Virus record (IMG/VR): IMGVR_UViG_3300023180_000144
Coordinates: 1 to 39,677 of that record
From: a virus
Length of the DNA: 39,677 nt
Reading direction: 5' to 3' (one strand)
Shown: in pieces, positions 22,900 through 30,451 of the stretch
Numbering within the stretch: the first letter of the stretch is position 1
How the letters are laid out: each line of letters begins with the position of its first letter
Made by a program: the position numbers and the translations under genes
The notes under the pieces: generated by a model
Seen by the model: the letters and a program-made list of their open reading frames with translations, nothing else
Database searches by the model: none
Told to the model about the DNA's origin: nothing

Positions 22900-23276
22900 G
22901 TGAAGGTTTCGGTGATCCTATTGTCCCTGGTCGTGCTAAACGACACGAGACTTGGGCAGAAAGAAGTCTGGAGAAGTCTTCTAAAGAGTTGAAAATGCTT
23001 CGTAAGGTCATTGAGGAATACAAGGACGATCCTAAGGGTCGTGCAAAGATGCTCAAGCGCATGAAGAAGTATTGGAATAGCAATGTTGCTACAATTAAAA
23101 ACCTAGACTACAAACCCAAGGGTGATGAGTTTTGGGCAAAGGTTGAGCAGGAAGTTGCAGATCAACGACAAGAGGTTGAAGAAAGTCTTGCAGCAGAGAA
23201 TGCTCCTCCCGAGCCGATTGCTATGAAAGAAGAGGACATGACTGCAATCAGGGAGTATCTGCAGGCACCAGAATGA
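22896..23276 (+). CDS. Conserved charged helical protein, 126 aa
   Basis: A 126-residue, highly charged helical protein (ERSLEKSSKELKMLRKVIEEYKDD, KAKMLKRMKKYWN) starting with MSEGFGDPIVPG. It is coupled to the large structural gene (ATGA) and to the halogenase-like gene (ATGA). It could be a chaperone or accessory for the large protein, by analogy with fibre-chaperone gene pairs, but no family is recognised. Confidence 0.7.
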   Translation: MSEGFGDPIVPGRAKRHETWAERSLEKSSKELKMLRKVIEEYKDDPKGRAKMLKRMKKYWNSNVATIKNLDYKPKGDEFWAKVEQEVADQRQEVEESLAAENAPPEPIAMKEEDMTAIREYLQAPE

Positions 23277-24415
23277 AAGTCGCTGTAATTGGCAAGGGGT
23301 CGTCTGGTTTAATAACGACCATGAATCTACTTGCCTACGGCATTGCTGTTGATGTATACTTCGATCCGAAGACACCACAGTTGCCTGTGGGCGAGTCCAC
23401 CACACCACAATTCCCAGACCTGATTGAGTCTGTCCTTGGAGTTACCAGGGAGGAGTTAGTCAATCGTGGTCTGGCATCCATGAAAAGAGGTATCGAATTT
23501 GATGGATGGGGTAAGACTGGTTGTGTGTTTACTCATGAATTCATCTTCTCAGATGCTATTCACTTCTTCACAAAGGATCTCAACCCTTTCCTAGTAGATA
23601 GATTGCAGGAAAAGGGTGTGAGGTTTATCCCTGAGATGGTGAGGGACCCGTCCTTACTCTTCGATTCATATGATTTCGTTATCAACTGTGCTGGTTTCGA
23701 TTCCAAATTCAGAATCCCTATCAAGTTGCCAACGGTCAACTCTGTGCTATACTACACAGAGGAATTGAATGAAGAGGTCCTTGACCCAAACTTCACCAAT
23801 CACCTTGCCCATGAGTATGGGTGGAAGTTTACTCTTCCATTTCCAGAATTGGGTATCTGTCGCAGTGGATACCTGTTTAACAGGAAGCACGTTGTCGAAG
23901 CAGTGGCAGCAGCCAGTTGCCCTCCTGATGCAAACGTGCTACACTGGACACCATCATACTCCCCAAGTATGATCCTGTCCGACAAGTTGGCTCTGAATGG
24001 TAATGCGTTGCTATTCTTTGAGCCACTTCAGGCACTATCGCTTTTTCATTATGACTATTTTGCCAAGAGAATCATTGCCTATCTATGGAATGGATCTCGT
24101 AGTGAGGTGTCAAAAGCGAATGCCAACCTGGCATATCGTAGGGCGGTAGCATCTTATGAAGACGCTCTTGCTTTCCATTATCAATATGGATCGCAGCACA
24201 AGAGTCAATTCTGGACAGACATCGTAGCATACTCCCAGCAAAGAGTTGCATCTAGATGGTGGAATTCTCCTCCACTTATCCAAGAAGCATATCAGGTATG
24301 GAAGAATAATAGGAATTCTCCTGAGGTCAATGATGCTGACTTCTTCTATGCCCCAGATCACACAGAGATCTTTGGCATCACCTGTATGTGGCAACTCTTG
24401 ATGGGTTTAACCTAA
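23273..24415 (+). CDS. Tryptophan-halogenase-like flavoprotein
   Basis: A 380-residue FAD enzyme of the tryptophan halogenase superfamily. FAD-binding G7-K-G9-S-S-G12 opens the protein; G40-E-S-T-T-P matches the halogenase GES motif; MKRGIEFDGW (70-79) aligns with the region bearing the catalytic Lys (Lys71 here). The usual WxWxIP motif appears changed to GWKFTLPF (about 181-188), so halogenation is uncertain. Halogenases need reduced FAD from a separate reductase, and none is seen here. It is shorter than PrnA-type enzymes (about 500-540). Coupled to the upstream virion-type genes by ATGA overlaps. Confidence 0.82.
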   Translation: MKVAVIGKGSSGLITTMNLLAYGIAVDVYFDPKTPQLPVGESTTPQFPDLIESVLGVTREELVNRGLASMKRGIEFDGWGKTGCVFTHEFIFSDAIHFFTKDLNPFLVDRLQEKGVRFIPEMVRDPSLLFDSYDFVINCAGFDSKFRIPIKLPTVNSVLYYTEELNEEVLDPNFTNHLAHEYGWKFTLPFPELGICRSGYLFNRKHVVEAVAAASCPPDANVLHWTPSYSPSMILSDKLALNGNALLFFEPLQALSLFHYDYFAKRIIAYLWNGSRSEVSKANANLAYRRAVASYEDALAFHYQYGSQHKSQFWTDIVAYSQQRVASRWWNSPPLIQEAYQVWKNNRNSPEVNDADFFYAPDHTEIFGITCMWQLLMGLT

Positions 24416-24446
24416 CTAAAGTTGTAAAACTTTATATATAGTTAGG
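24411..24446 (+). other. Large inverted repeat after the halogenase gene
   Basis: CCTAACTA (24411-24418) pairs with TAGTTAGG (24439-24446), with an inner AAGTT/AACTT pairing. It includes the TAA stop and lacks a T run, so it is more likely an mRNA-end structure than a full terminator. A GTAACGTTAC palindrome follows at 24446-24455. Confidence 0.5.
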
Positions 24447-24500
24447 TAACGTTACAAATACCATTGATGGGTGGTCCCTCAACTACTCGGACCAATTCTA

Positions 24501-24509
24501 TGGTATACT
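24501..24509 (+). promoter_or_regulatory. Extended -10 promoter for the outer-membrane-like protein
   Basis: TGG-TATACT, an extended -10 with no -35 seen. The transcript would begin near 24516 and include two hairpins: GGTCGG/CCGACC (24518-24523 with 24535-24540) and TGCGG/CCGCA (24548-24552 with 24562-24566). Confidence 0.6.
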
Positions 24510-24589
24510 ACACAAGCGGTCGGGAAAGTCGAATCCGACCCATCATCTGCGGGTAACCATTCCGCAAGTAAATTTTCGAGGAAACACAA

Positions 24590-24961
24590 ATGATCAAATC
24601 TTTCATCGCTGCAGCAGCTGCTGCTCCCCTGTTCGCTGGTGCTGCTATGGCAGGTCCCTATGTGAATGTGGAAGCTAACAGCGGTTTCACTGGCGCTAAC
24701 TACACTGGCACTTCGATCGACAACCACGTTGGTTATGAAGGTGCTCTGGGCGAGTCTGCTTCTTACTACGTCCAAGCTGGTGCTACCGTCAAGCTCCCCG
24801 ATGCTGGTGCTTCTGACTGGGTGCCTTCGGGTAAGGCAGGTCTGGGCGTTGCTCTGACCGATGACCTCGGCGCATACGGCGAAGTCTCCTTCGTTGGTTC
24901 TGGCGTTGCTGGTGTTGACCGTGGTTACGGCACCAAATTCGGTCTGAAGTATTCCTTCTGA
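24590..24961 (+). CDS. Small outer-membrane-barrel-like protein
   Basis: A 123-residue protein with a signal peptide (MIKSFIAAAAAAPLFAGAAMA, cleavage after AMA at about 21). The mature part alternates polar and hydrophobic residues (YVQAGATVKLPD, AGLGVALTDDLGAYGEVSFVGSG) and ends in GLKYSF with a terminal Phe, the C-terminal signature that outer-membrane beta-barrels use for insertion. Its C/G-rich third positions resemble highly expressed psbA. GAGGAAA precedes the ATG. It has its own promoter, leader and terminator. It may modify the host outer membrane during infection; function not established. Confidence 0.78.
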   Translation: MIKSFIAAAAAAPLFAGAAMAGPYVNVEANSGFTGANYTGTSIDNHVGYEGALGESASYYVQAGATVKLPDAGASDWVPSGKAGLGVALTDDLGAYGEVSFVGSGVAGVDRGYGTKFGLKYSF

Positions 24962-24987
24962 TAAGAGCGAATATATAAAAGACAATG

Positions 24988-25013
24988 GGGGACCTGAGAT
25001 GGTCCCCTTTTTT
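24988..25013 (+). terminator. Rho-independent terminator
   Basis: GGGGACC-TGAGAT-GGTCCCC hairpin with a TTTTTT tail, closing the outer-membrane-like gene. Confidence 0.9.
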
Positions 25014-25030
25014 ATTCTTTATCTAAACCC

Positions 25031-25282
25031 ATGGCAAAAACACCTGGAAACACTGCGATCTATACAAGACCTGGATGTCCCTATTGCACCAAGATTAAAG
25101 AGGTGTATAATATGAATGGTTGGGGATACGCTGAGTATGTTTTGAATACCAACTTCACCCGAGACCAATTCTATGCAGAGTTTGGTCAACGTGCTACCTT
25201 CCCACAAGTGGTGGTGGCAGGAAGAAAACTCGGTGGATGCACCGACACTGTTAAGTATCTGAGGGAAAACAAGTATCTGTGA
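25031..25282 (+). CDS. nrdC: Glutaredoxin
   Basis: An 83-residue glutaredoxin. CPYC at 16-19 is the redox site, RATFPQVVVAGRKLGGC contains the conserved cis-Pro and the GG-C substrate-binding part. The name nrdC follows T4 usage. It reduces disulfides, in particular the C-terminal Cys pair of phage NrdA, and could support the Prx5-type peroxiredoxin at 14444. It begins 17 nt after the terminator tail; no clear promoter is visible. Its stop overlaps the next gene. Confidence 0.93.
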   Translation: MAKTPGNTAIYTRPGCPYCTKIKEVYNMNGWGYAEYVLNTNFTRDQFYAEFGQRATFPQVVVAGRKLGGCTDTVKYLRENKYL

Positions 25283-25662
25283 TGGCAGCAACAAACACCC
25301 ACGAATTATATGAGTTGGTCGATCGTGCGATTGACGAAGCATTTGCTAACGACCGCTACATCTTCAAGATGTATGAGTATTTGAAGTTGGGTAAGTGGAC
25401 TCGACGAGAAACCTCTGAGTTTATTGAGTCGAATACTGCCGCACGATTAAGTGATCTTGTCCTGGACCTGGAGACATACATAAAAGGAAAAGACAAACTT
25501 CTTAAAGAAGCCTACGGTCACATTCCCAAACCAAAGGCCAAGAAGTTAAAGACTTACTTCTATGCTATGCTAGAAGACTCCTGGAAGTATGCTGCAGAGC
25601 GTAAACCAGGACGCAAACCAGGCACCAAAAACAAGAGACCTTCCGTCAGGAAGACTAAATAG
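25282..25662 (+). CDS. Conserved phage protein with AT-hook-like tail
   Basis: A 126-residue basic protein with a helical body (ELYELVDRAIDEAFANDRYIF, WTRRETSEFIESN) and a Lys/Arg/Pro-rich tail including RKPGRKPGTKNKRP, which resembles an AT-hook (GRKPG). ATG 25282 is preferred to GTG 25279. Coupled to glutaredoxin. DNA or RNA binding is likely from the tail; no family is named. Confidence 0.7.
   Translation: MAATNTHELYELVDRAIDEAFANDRYIFKMYEYLKLGKWTRRETSEFIESNTAARLSDLVLDLETYIKGKDKLLKEAYGHIPKPKAKKLKTYFYAMLEDSWKYAAERKPGRKPGTKNKRPSVRKTK
25655..25661 (+). promoter_or_regulatory. Late-promoter-like CTAAATA
   Basis: CTAAATA, 29 nt before ATG 25691. It overlaps the TAG stop of the upstream gene (25660-25662). 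Confidence 0.5.
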
Positions 25663-25690
25663 TTTCGATTGGAGTAATTAGGAGGCAACT

Positions 25691-25921
25691 ATGCAGGATC
25701 TTTCCTTTCTTTATATTGCCTTCTTCCTCACGATTGGCAGCTTTTTTATAGGATTCTTGGTGTCTTGGAATGTCAAAGATGTATTTGACATTTGGATTGC
25801 TAAGGCGGACTATGCAGCCATCAAAATGCATCCTGAGATGTATGAGGATGGAGAGTTAACTGATGAGCAACTCCTTTATTTGCGAATCGATAACGATGTA
25901 TTTGATGACGAGGATGATTGA
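25691..25921 (+). CDS. Small membrane protein, 76 aa
   Basis: A 76-residue inner-membrane protein: residues about 5-26 (SFLYIAFFLTIGSFFIGFLVSW) form one span, followed by an acidic cytoplasmic or periplasmic tail ending DNDVFDDEDD. AGGAGG 6 nt before the ATG is an excellent ribosome site. Overlaps the next ATG by one base. Not recognised by family. Confidence 0.72.
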   Translation: MQDLSFLYIAFFLTIGSFFIGFLVSWNVKDVFDIWIAKADYAAIKMHPEMYEDGELTDEQLLYLRIDNDVFDDEDD

Positions 25922-26358
25922 TGAGACTTATGATTTCTGAGGTGCTACAAAAAGCACACAATGCGAAGACAAAACAAGAGAAGATTAAGATCCTTCAGGA
26001 AAACAGTAGCCCTGCCCTGAAGACTATCTTCATTATGAATTATGATGATTCACTGAAGCCTCGGGTGCCCCTCGGTGAGGACGTGCCTTTCACTCCCAAC
26101 GAAGCACCTCAGGGGACTGAGCATACTGTGTTGGAGACCCAGGCAAACAAACTCTATTACTACTACAAGGGTGGTGCTGATAACCTTCCTCAGATGAAGG
26201 TTGAGAGTATGTTTATCCAAACTCTTGAAGGTCTTCATCAAGATGAGGCACAAGTCCTCATCAAGTGTATCAATAAGACTCTTGGCAAACGCTATCGCAT
26301 CACTAAAGCAGTGGTCGCTGAGGCGTTTCCTGAGATTCAATGGGGGAATCGGGGATGA
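25921..26358 (+). CDS. Conserved T4-like phage protein (DUF6433-like)
   Basis: A 145-residue protein whose pattern (RLMISEVLQKAHNAKTKQEKI, ALKTIFIMNYDD, VPFTPNEAPQGTEHT, LFIQTLEGLH-type segment, AVVAEAFPEIQWG) matches a family widespread in T4-like cyanophages and other marine myoviruses, which I believe is DUF6433. Helical, cytoplasmic, no catalytic motif. Function unknown. ATG 25921 overlaps the previous TGA. Confidence 0.8.
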   Translation: MRLMISEVLQKAHNAKTKQEKIKILQENSSPALKTIFIMNYDDSLKPRVPLGEDVPFTPNEAPQGTEHTVLETQANKLYYYYKGGADNLPQMKVESMFIQTLEGLHQDEAQVLIKCINKTLGKRYRITKAVVAEAFPEIQWGNRG

Positions 26359-26624
26359 GTGTTTACTTTGACCCGAGAACTAAGGTTGAGCAGGTCACTG
26401 TTGAGAATGCTGATCAAGTAATTGAAAAACTTCAAGAGCAAGAGAAGATTGCTCTTGGACAGAAAGTTATTACAGGTTTGGCACGACTCTTTATCAGTCC
26501 TGTAGTCCTTATGTTATTCTGGAATTGGATTATGCCTGGACTCTTTGGTCTGGCAACCATCGGATACCTGAAAGCATTCGGTCTTGTTGTAATGTCCTCC
26601 ATACTTTTCTCTCGTAATGACTAA
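26355..26624 (+). CDS. Small membrane protein, 89 aa
   Basis: An 89-residue protein with a charged helical first half (VEQVTVENADQVIEKLQEQEK) and two hydrophobic segments (LARLFISPVVLMLFWNWIMP and GLATIGYLKAFGLVVMSSILF). Starts at an ATGA overlap (26355) and its end overlaps thyX by 8 nt. It may be a two-span inner-membrane protein. Family unknown. Confidence 0.7.
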   Translation: MSVYFDPRTKVEQVTVENADQVIEKLQEQEKIALGQKVITGLARLFISPVVLMLFWNWIMPGLFGLATIGYLKAFGLVVMSSILFSRND

Positions 26625-27360
26625 ACCTTTTGATAATGTTGAAGTAGCATCACCCAAAGTCTGTCTCGTGTCTGTTACCCCAGATGCTGAGAAGACTATG
26701 GGTTATGTTGCTCGTGTTTCTAACCCCAACAACCAAGAAAATCCAAAGGTTGCGGGTCTTTTATCCTATTGCATCCAACACGGGCATTGGAGCGTCTTTG
26801 AGCAGGCGCATATGACGCTTGAGATCAATACCACCAGAGGTATCGCAGCTCAAATTTTGCGTCACCGTAGTTTCACATATCAAGAGTTCTCTCAACGGTA
26901 TGCTGATACTAATCTGCTCTCCGCCACTATCCCTGTCCCAGATCTTCGGTCGCAAGACACTAAGAATCGTCAGAATTCTATCGATGATATTGAGGATGTA
27001 GAGAAAGCATTCTTCCAAGGTCGTATCGCTCAGTATTTTGCTGAAGGTATGGATCTTTACAATGAAATGCTCTCTCGTGGAATTGCAAAAGAGTGTGCTC
27101 GTTTTGTGCTTCCTTTGGCAACGCCCACCAAAATTTACATGACGGGATCAGTGCGTTCATGGATTCATTATATCAATCTGAGATCTGCTAACGGCACTCA
27201 GAAGGAGCACATGGACATTGCAGAGTTGTGCAAGCAACATTTCATCTGCCAGTTTCCAACTGTCTCTAAGGCGCTTGAGTGGTGTCCTGAGGGTGATTGT
27301 GGATGCTCTCATCATCTGGACGATTGCAACTGCTTACAACCATCATTGAGGATCGACTAA
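26617..27360 (+). CDS. thyX: Flavin-dependent thymidylate synthase
   Basis: ThyX (247 aa) makes dTMP from dUMP with FAD and methylenetetrahydrofolate. The signature RHRSFTYQEFSQRY (82-95) carries the RHR motif and active-site Ser92. HWSVFEQAHMTLEI and the substrate-binding RSWIHYINLRSANGTQKEHMDIA region are also intact. The Cys/His-rich end (WCPEGDCGCSHHLDDCNC) is unusual and could bind a metal. It overlaps the upstream membrane gene and ends at the start of the next ORF, consistent with a nucleotide-metabolism operon. Confidence 0.96.
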   Translation: MTKPFDNVEVASPKVCLVSVTPDAEKTMGYVARVSNPNNQENPKVAGLLSYCIQHGHWSVFEQAHMTLEINTTRGIAAQILRHRSFTYQEFSQRYADTNLLSATIPVPDLRSQDTKNRQNSIDDIEDVEKAFFQGRIAQYFAEGMDLYNEMLSRGIAKECARFVLPLATPTKIYMTGSVRSWIHYINLRSANGTQKEHMDIAELCKQHFICQFPTVSKALEWCPEGDCGCSHHLDDCNCLQPSLRID

Positions 27361-27590
27361 TGCCTACTTACCCCGTGCTAAATAAGGTCACAGGAGAGAA
27401 ACAAACTCTCCACATGACCATGAAAGAATACTCAACCTGGAGGGAGGAAAATCCTGACTGGGATCGTGACTGGATGGAGGGAGTTGGAGGCACTACCTAC
27501 GGCAAACCTAAGCAGTCCGATGGATTCAAAGAAGTGATGCAAAAGATTCAATCCGAGCACCCACGAGCAAACCTTAGTAATTACACATAA
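27360..27590 (+). CDS. Small conserved phage protein, 76 aa
   Basis: A 76-residue protein starting MPTYPVLNKVTGEKQTLHMTMKEY, a pattern that resembles small phage FmdB/zinc-ribbon-like proteins (MPxYxFxxxxTGExxxxxMSxxEY) but without Cys. WREENPDWDRDW and a basic/polar tail follow. ATG 27360 shares one base with the thyX stop, and its stop shares a base with phoH. Function unknown. Confidence 0.68.
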   Translation: MPTYPVLNKVTGEKQTLHMTMKEYSTWREENPDWDRDWMEGVGGTTYGKPKQSDGFKEVMQKIQSEHPRANLSNYT

Positions 27591-28339
27591 TGCCAAGAGC
27601 AAAGAAGACCATGCCAAATATGAATGGTATGACTGCTAAGCAGATGCGACGGAAGAAACCAATCAACCTTGAGCATCTTAAGACCATTGAGCCTTTGACT
27701 GATAATCAGAGTGTTGTATGGGAAGCCTTTGCAAAGGGACAAAACTTGGTCTTACACGGTGCTGCTGGCACTGGTAAGACCTTTATTAGTTTGTACCTTG
27801 CACTACAAGAGTGCCTCAACCCTTCTTCTCCATATGAGAAGGTCTATATGATTCGATCCCTGGTGCCAACCAGAGAGATTGGATTCCTTCCTGGAGATCA
27901 CGAAGATAAATCCAACCTTTACCAAATTCCTTACAAGAATATGGTAAAATATATGTTTCAGATGCCTGACGAGTCTTCCTTTGAAGCACTCTATGCAAAT
28001 CTAAGAGCACAAGAAACCATTGGTTTCTGGTCTACCTCTTTTGTCCGTGGTGTTACTATGGATGATTGCATTGTCATTGTGGACGAATTCTCCAACCTCA
28101 ATTTCCATGAGCTTGACTCAATGATTACCAGGGTTGGTGAGAATTGTCGCATCATTTTCTCAGGTGATTACTTCCAGTCTGACTTGCAAAAGAATTGGGA
28201 GCGTGATGGAGTCCTAGACTTCATGAAGATTCTCAAGAATATGCCTTCCTTTACTAGCGTAGAGTTTGGTATCGAAGACATTGTTAGATCTGGTCTTGTC
28301 AAAGAGTATCTGATTAGTAAAATCGGTCTAGGTTTTTAA
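27590..28339 (+). CDS. phoH: PhoH-like ATPase
   Basis: A 249-residue P-loop ATPase of the PhoH family. Walker A GAAGTGKT (57-64), the MIRSLVPTREIGFLPGDHEDK segment typical of PhoH, Walker B CIVIVDEFSN, and sensor IIFSGDYFQSDL are all present. PhoH is conserved in cyanophages; it was named from a phosphate-starvation gene and is probably linked to RNA metabolism, but its phage role is not settled. Coupled upstream by a TAATG overlap. Confidence 0.95.
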   Translation: MPRAKKTMPNMNGMTAKQMRRKKPINLEHLKTIEPLTDNQSVVWEAFAKGQNLVLHGAAGTGKTFISLYLALQECLNPSSPYEKVYMIRSLVPTREIGFLPGDHEDKSNLYQIPYKNMVKYMFQMPDESSFEALYANLRAQETIGFWSTSFVRGVTMDDCIVIVDEFSNLNFHELDSMITRVGENCRIIFSGDYFQSDLQKNWERDGVLDFMKILKNMPSFTSVEFGIEDIVRSGLVKEYLISKIGLGF

Positions 28340-28345
28340 TTCGTT

Positions 28346-29035
28346 ATGTTTAATCATGTTGGTCCACCCGTTGAGATTCCTGAATTGGAATCACGGACAC
28401 TCACCCAGGGTCGCTTCTATAAATTAGGAGAGTCCTGGGTGCCTTCTGTTACTACTGTTATTGGACACCAATCCAAGCAAGGCATTCTTGATTGGCAAAA
28501 GCGTGTTGGATACTCTGAGGCAGAGAAGATTCGCACTGCTGCTTCTTGGAGAGGCACAAAATTTCACAACTTAGTTGAGATGTATCTTCGTAATGAACAC
28601 ACAGAAATGTACAAAAGGTCTAAGAAGCCTGAGGAAGGCCAAGGTCTTACCAACTACCTTTTTAGGGCTGCTCGTAAGGATCTCGATCGTATTTCTGACA
28701 TTAACCTTCTTGAAGCCCCTCTTTATAGCGCTAATCTATCTCTTGCTGGTCGTGTTGACTGCCTTGCTAAGTTTGATGGTGAGTTAGCAGTCATTGACTT
28801 TAAGACGACGAAGGAATTGAAAAAGATTAAATACCTAGAGAATTACTTCGTCCAGTGCTCTGCATATGCATACATGTATTACGAGCACACAGGTATTGAA
28901 GTTGATAAACTTGTCACCATCTCTGTTTCAGAGTCTGGTGAAATGCAAGTTGAGCAACGCTATAACAAAGCTGATTATGTAAACACCTTGGTCGATTACA
29001 TCAAGGAGTATCGTGAGTATGTCAAGACCCTATGA
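28346..29035 (+). CDS. PD-(D/E)XK exonuclease (RecB/Cas4-like)
   Basis: A 229-residue nuclease. WRGTKFHNLVEMYL (69-82) has the His that precedes the core, LAGRVDCLAKFDGELAVIDFKTTKE holds D138 and the D151-F-K153 catalytic pair, and Q170-CSAY is the QxxxY motif of the RecB/AddB/Cas4 group. Cyanophage homologues are often called exonuclease. It may process DNA ends in recombination or degrade host DNA. Six bases after phoH; overlaps the next gene by 4 nt. Confidence 0.88.
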   Translation: MFNHVGPPVEIPELESRTLTQGRFYKLGESWVPSVTTVIGHQSKQGILDWQKRVGYSEAEKIRTAASWRGTKFHNLVEMYLRNEHTEMYKRSKKPEEGQGLTNYLFRAARKDLDRISDINLLEAPLYSANLSLAGRVDCLAKFDGELAVIDFKTTKELKKIKYLENYFVQCSAYAYMYYEHTGIEVDKLVTISVSESGEMQVEQRYNKADYVNTLVDYIKEYREYVKTL

Positions 29036-29664
29036 AAGATACATTCCTAGGTATACCCTTCTACCGATTCTACTATCCTGGTGATGTGGAGTATGTTGCT
29101 GATGAAATGTCCAAGTTGGAATGGATTCGCAACGATACAAATTATATCTGGGGTGGCATCAAACAGAATGCTAGAGGACAAGACATGCACAATCTTCCTC
29201 AATTCAAAGATCTATTTGACTGGATCAACCAATGTCTTGAGGAAGTCCGACAAGATTTAGCACCACATGCAGAGAAGATGACTCTGGTTTCTTCTTGGGC
29301 AAACAAGAATGATCCTGGTGACTATTTCTTTGACCACACACATCCAAACTGTTTCCTATCAAGTAACTACTACGCAACTGGACACGCTGAGGATAAGACT
29401 GTGTGGTTGTATCCCAACCCTTACTATTCTGCAACGAATATTAGTCCATTCGGTGACTACACTGACTTCAAGTATCATCTTACACATGAAGAGCCTACTG
29501 AGCCTGGAAAATATATTATCTTTCCACCTACAATTAGGCACTATGCACAACCTAACACATCAAACATGCCACGAATGACCATTGCAGCTAACGCTTTTCC
29601 GTCAGGTCTGATAGAATCTGGTGGTGTCTCCAGAATGAGACTGGAGGTGCTTCCCAATGGATGA
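29032..29664 (+). CDS. 2OG-Fe(II) oxygenase-like protein 4
   Basis: A 210-residue oxygenase. DHTHPNCFLSSNYYATG contains the first ligand set (HTH), KYIIFPPTIRHYAQPN the distal His, and PRMTIAANAFPSG the Arg for 2-oxoglutarate. The YY-FPP-RH-N pattern is the one used by many T4-like cyanophage oxygenases. It lies far from the other four, between an exonuclease and gp33. Substrate unknown. Confidence 0.84.
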   Translation: MKDTFLGIPFYRFYYPGDVEYVADEMSKLEWIRNDTNYIWGGIKQNARGQDMHNLPQFKDLFDWINQCLEEVRQDLAPHAEKMTLVSSWANKNDPGDYFFDHTHPNCFLSSNYYATGHAEDKTVWLYPNPYYSATNISPFGDYTDFKYHLTHEEPTEPGKYIIFPPTIRHYAQPNTSNMPRMTIAANAFPSGLIESGGVSRMRLEVLPNG

Positions 29665-29902
29665 GATCGAAAAGGAGTTTATGACGCAAGGTAAGTTTAC
29701 TTCACTGGTTGAAAACTTGGTGAAGGATAGTGGCGGTCTCTTGAATTACATTGAGGCAGTGACAACTATTTGTGAGGAGTATGAGATTGAGATTGAGATC
29801 GTCAATAAACTGATCTCTCGACCTCTCAAGGATAAAATTAAATGGGATGCACAGAAACTCAATTATGTAAAACGCACAAGTAGAGGAGTATTGCCCCTGT
29901 GA
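29657..29902 (+). CDS. 33: Late transcription co-activator gp33
   Basis: An 81-residue protein matching cyanophage gp33, which in T4 links the gp55 late sigma and RNA polymerase to the gp45 sliding clamp. The conserved end LISRPLKDKIKWDAQKLNYV (about 52-71) and the YIEAVTTICEEYEIEIE helix are characteristic. It overlaps the oxygenase upstream by 8 nt and the DUF1825-like gene by 4 nt. gp55 and gp45 lie outside the window. Its presence agrees with the TATAAATA late promoters. Confidence 0.86.
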   Translation: MDEIEKEFMTQGKFTSLVENLVKDSGGLLNYIEAVTTICEEYEIEIEIVNKLISRPLKDKIKWDAQKLNYVKRTSRGVLPL

Positions 29903-30249
29903 CTGATAGTTTTTTTCAAACAGAGCAGGTGAAGCAGGAGATGGAGGACATCCAATCCTGTTACACAGATCTACTCAAGATGTCCGCTGGTCTGAAGGAC
30001 TTTAACCCTCAGCAGAAGCGAGATCATATTGAGAAGACATTAGAATTGATTGCCAAACAAAAGGTATTCTATGCTCGCCTTGCCCTTGCCTCTCATGAGC
30101 CAGGGTCTGAGGAGAGCGTTTCCTTTGTTAAGGATAGAGTGGATCATATGTCCCAGGTATACAGTGGTGGAATGAATCTGATGCAGATTCTTGACATGAT
30201 GGAAGAGAAGTTGCGAGGGTGGAGGAAAGAATTAGATGCCGAATCCTAA
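29899..30249 (+). CDS. DUF1825-like protein
   Basis: A 116-residue helical protein resembling DUF1825, a family shared by cyanobacteria and cyanophages: SFFQTEQVKQEMEDIQSCYTD, the LIAKQKVFYARLALAS helix and a C-terminal MDMMEEKLRGWRKELD-like helix. It starts at a GTG that overlaps the gp33 TGA, so translation is probably coupled to gp33. Function unknown in both hosts and phages. Confidence 0.78.
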   Translation: MTDSFFQTEQVKQEMEDIQSCYTDLLKMSAGLKDFNPQQKRDHIEKTLELIAKQKVFYARLALASHEPGSEESVSFVKDRVDHMSQVYSGGMNLMQILDMMEEKLRGWRKELDAES

Positions 30250-30388
30250 CGCTCTCTATGAGGACATGGAGAAACTCAACGATCTATATGACGAGCTCTG
30301 CTGGGACCCAGACGACGACCTTCAATTCCTCCATGACGGGGAGAAGGTCCTGATCGTAAACCGCACACGGTCCCTTGACAACGCCTAA
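30236..30388 (+). CDS. Small acidic protein, 50 aa
   Basis: A 50-residue acidic protein (LYEDMEKLNDLYDELCWDPDDDLQFLHDGEK) starting 14 nt inside the DUF1825-like gene. Helical start, then an Asp-rich loop. Its TAA is inside the CTAAATA motif upstream of gp32. Unknown function. Confidence 0.62.
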   Translation: MPNPNALYEDMEKLNDLYDELCWDPDDDLQFLHDGEKVLIVNRTRSLDNA

Positions 30389-30391
30389 ATA
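30385..30391 (+). promoter_or_regulatory. Late-promoter-like CTAAATA upstream of gp32
   Basis: CTAAATA overlapping the TAA stop at 30386-30388, 60 nt before the gp32 ATG. The nearby TTGACA at 30375 has no good -10 at normal spacing, so the late-type motif is preferred. Confidence 0.5.
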
Positions 30392-30451
30392 CTGTGCCAT
30401 CATTACATGGTGGCAAACAAACCACACACATCAAATACGGAGAATACAAAC

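Noticed and set aside
30375-30403. TTGACA near the end of the 50-aa gene, possible promoter for gp32
   Set aside because: No -10 at 16-18 nt (CATCAT only); the overlapping late-type CTAAATA is a better candidate.
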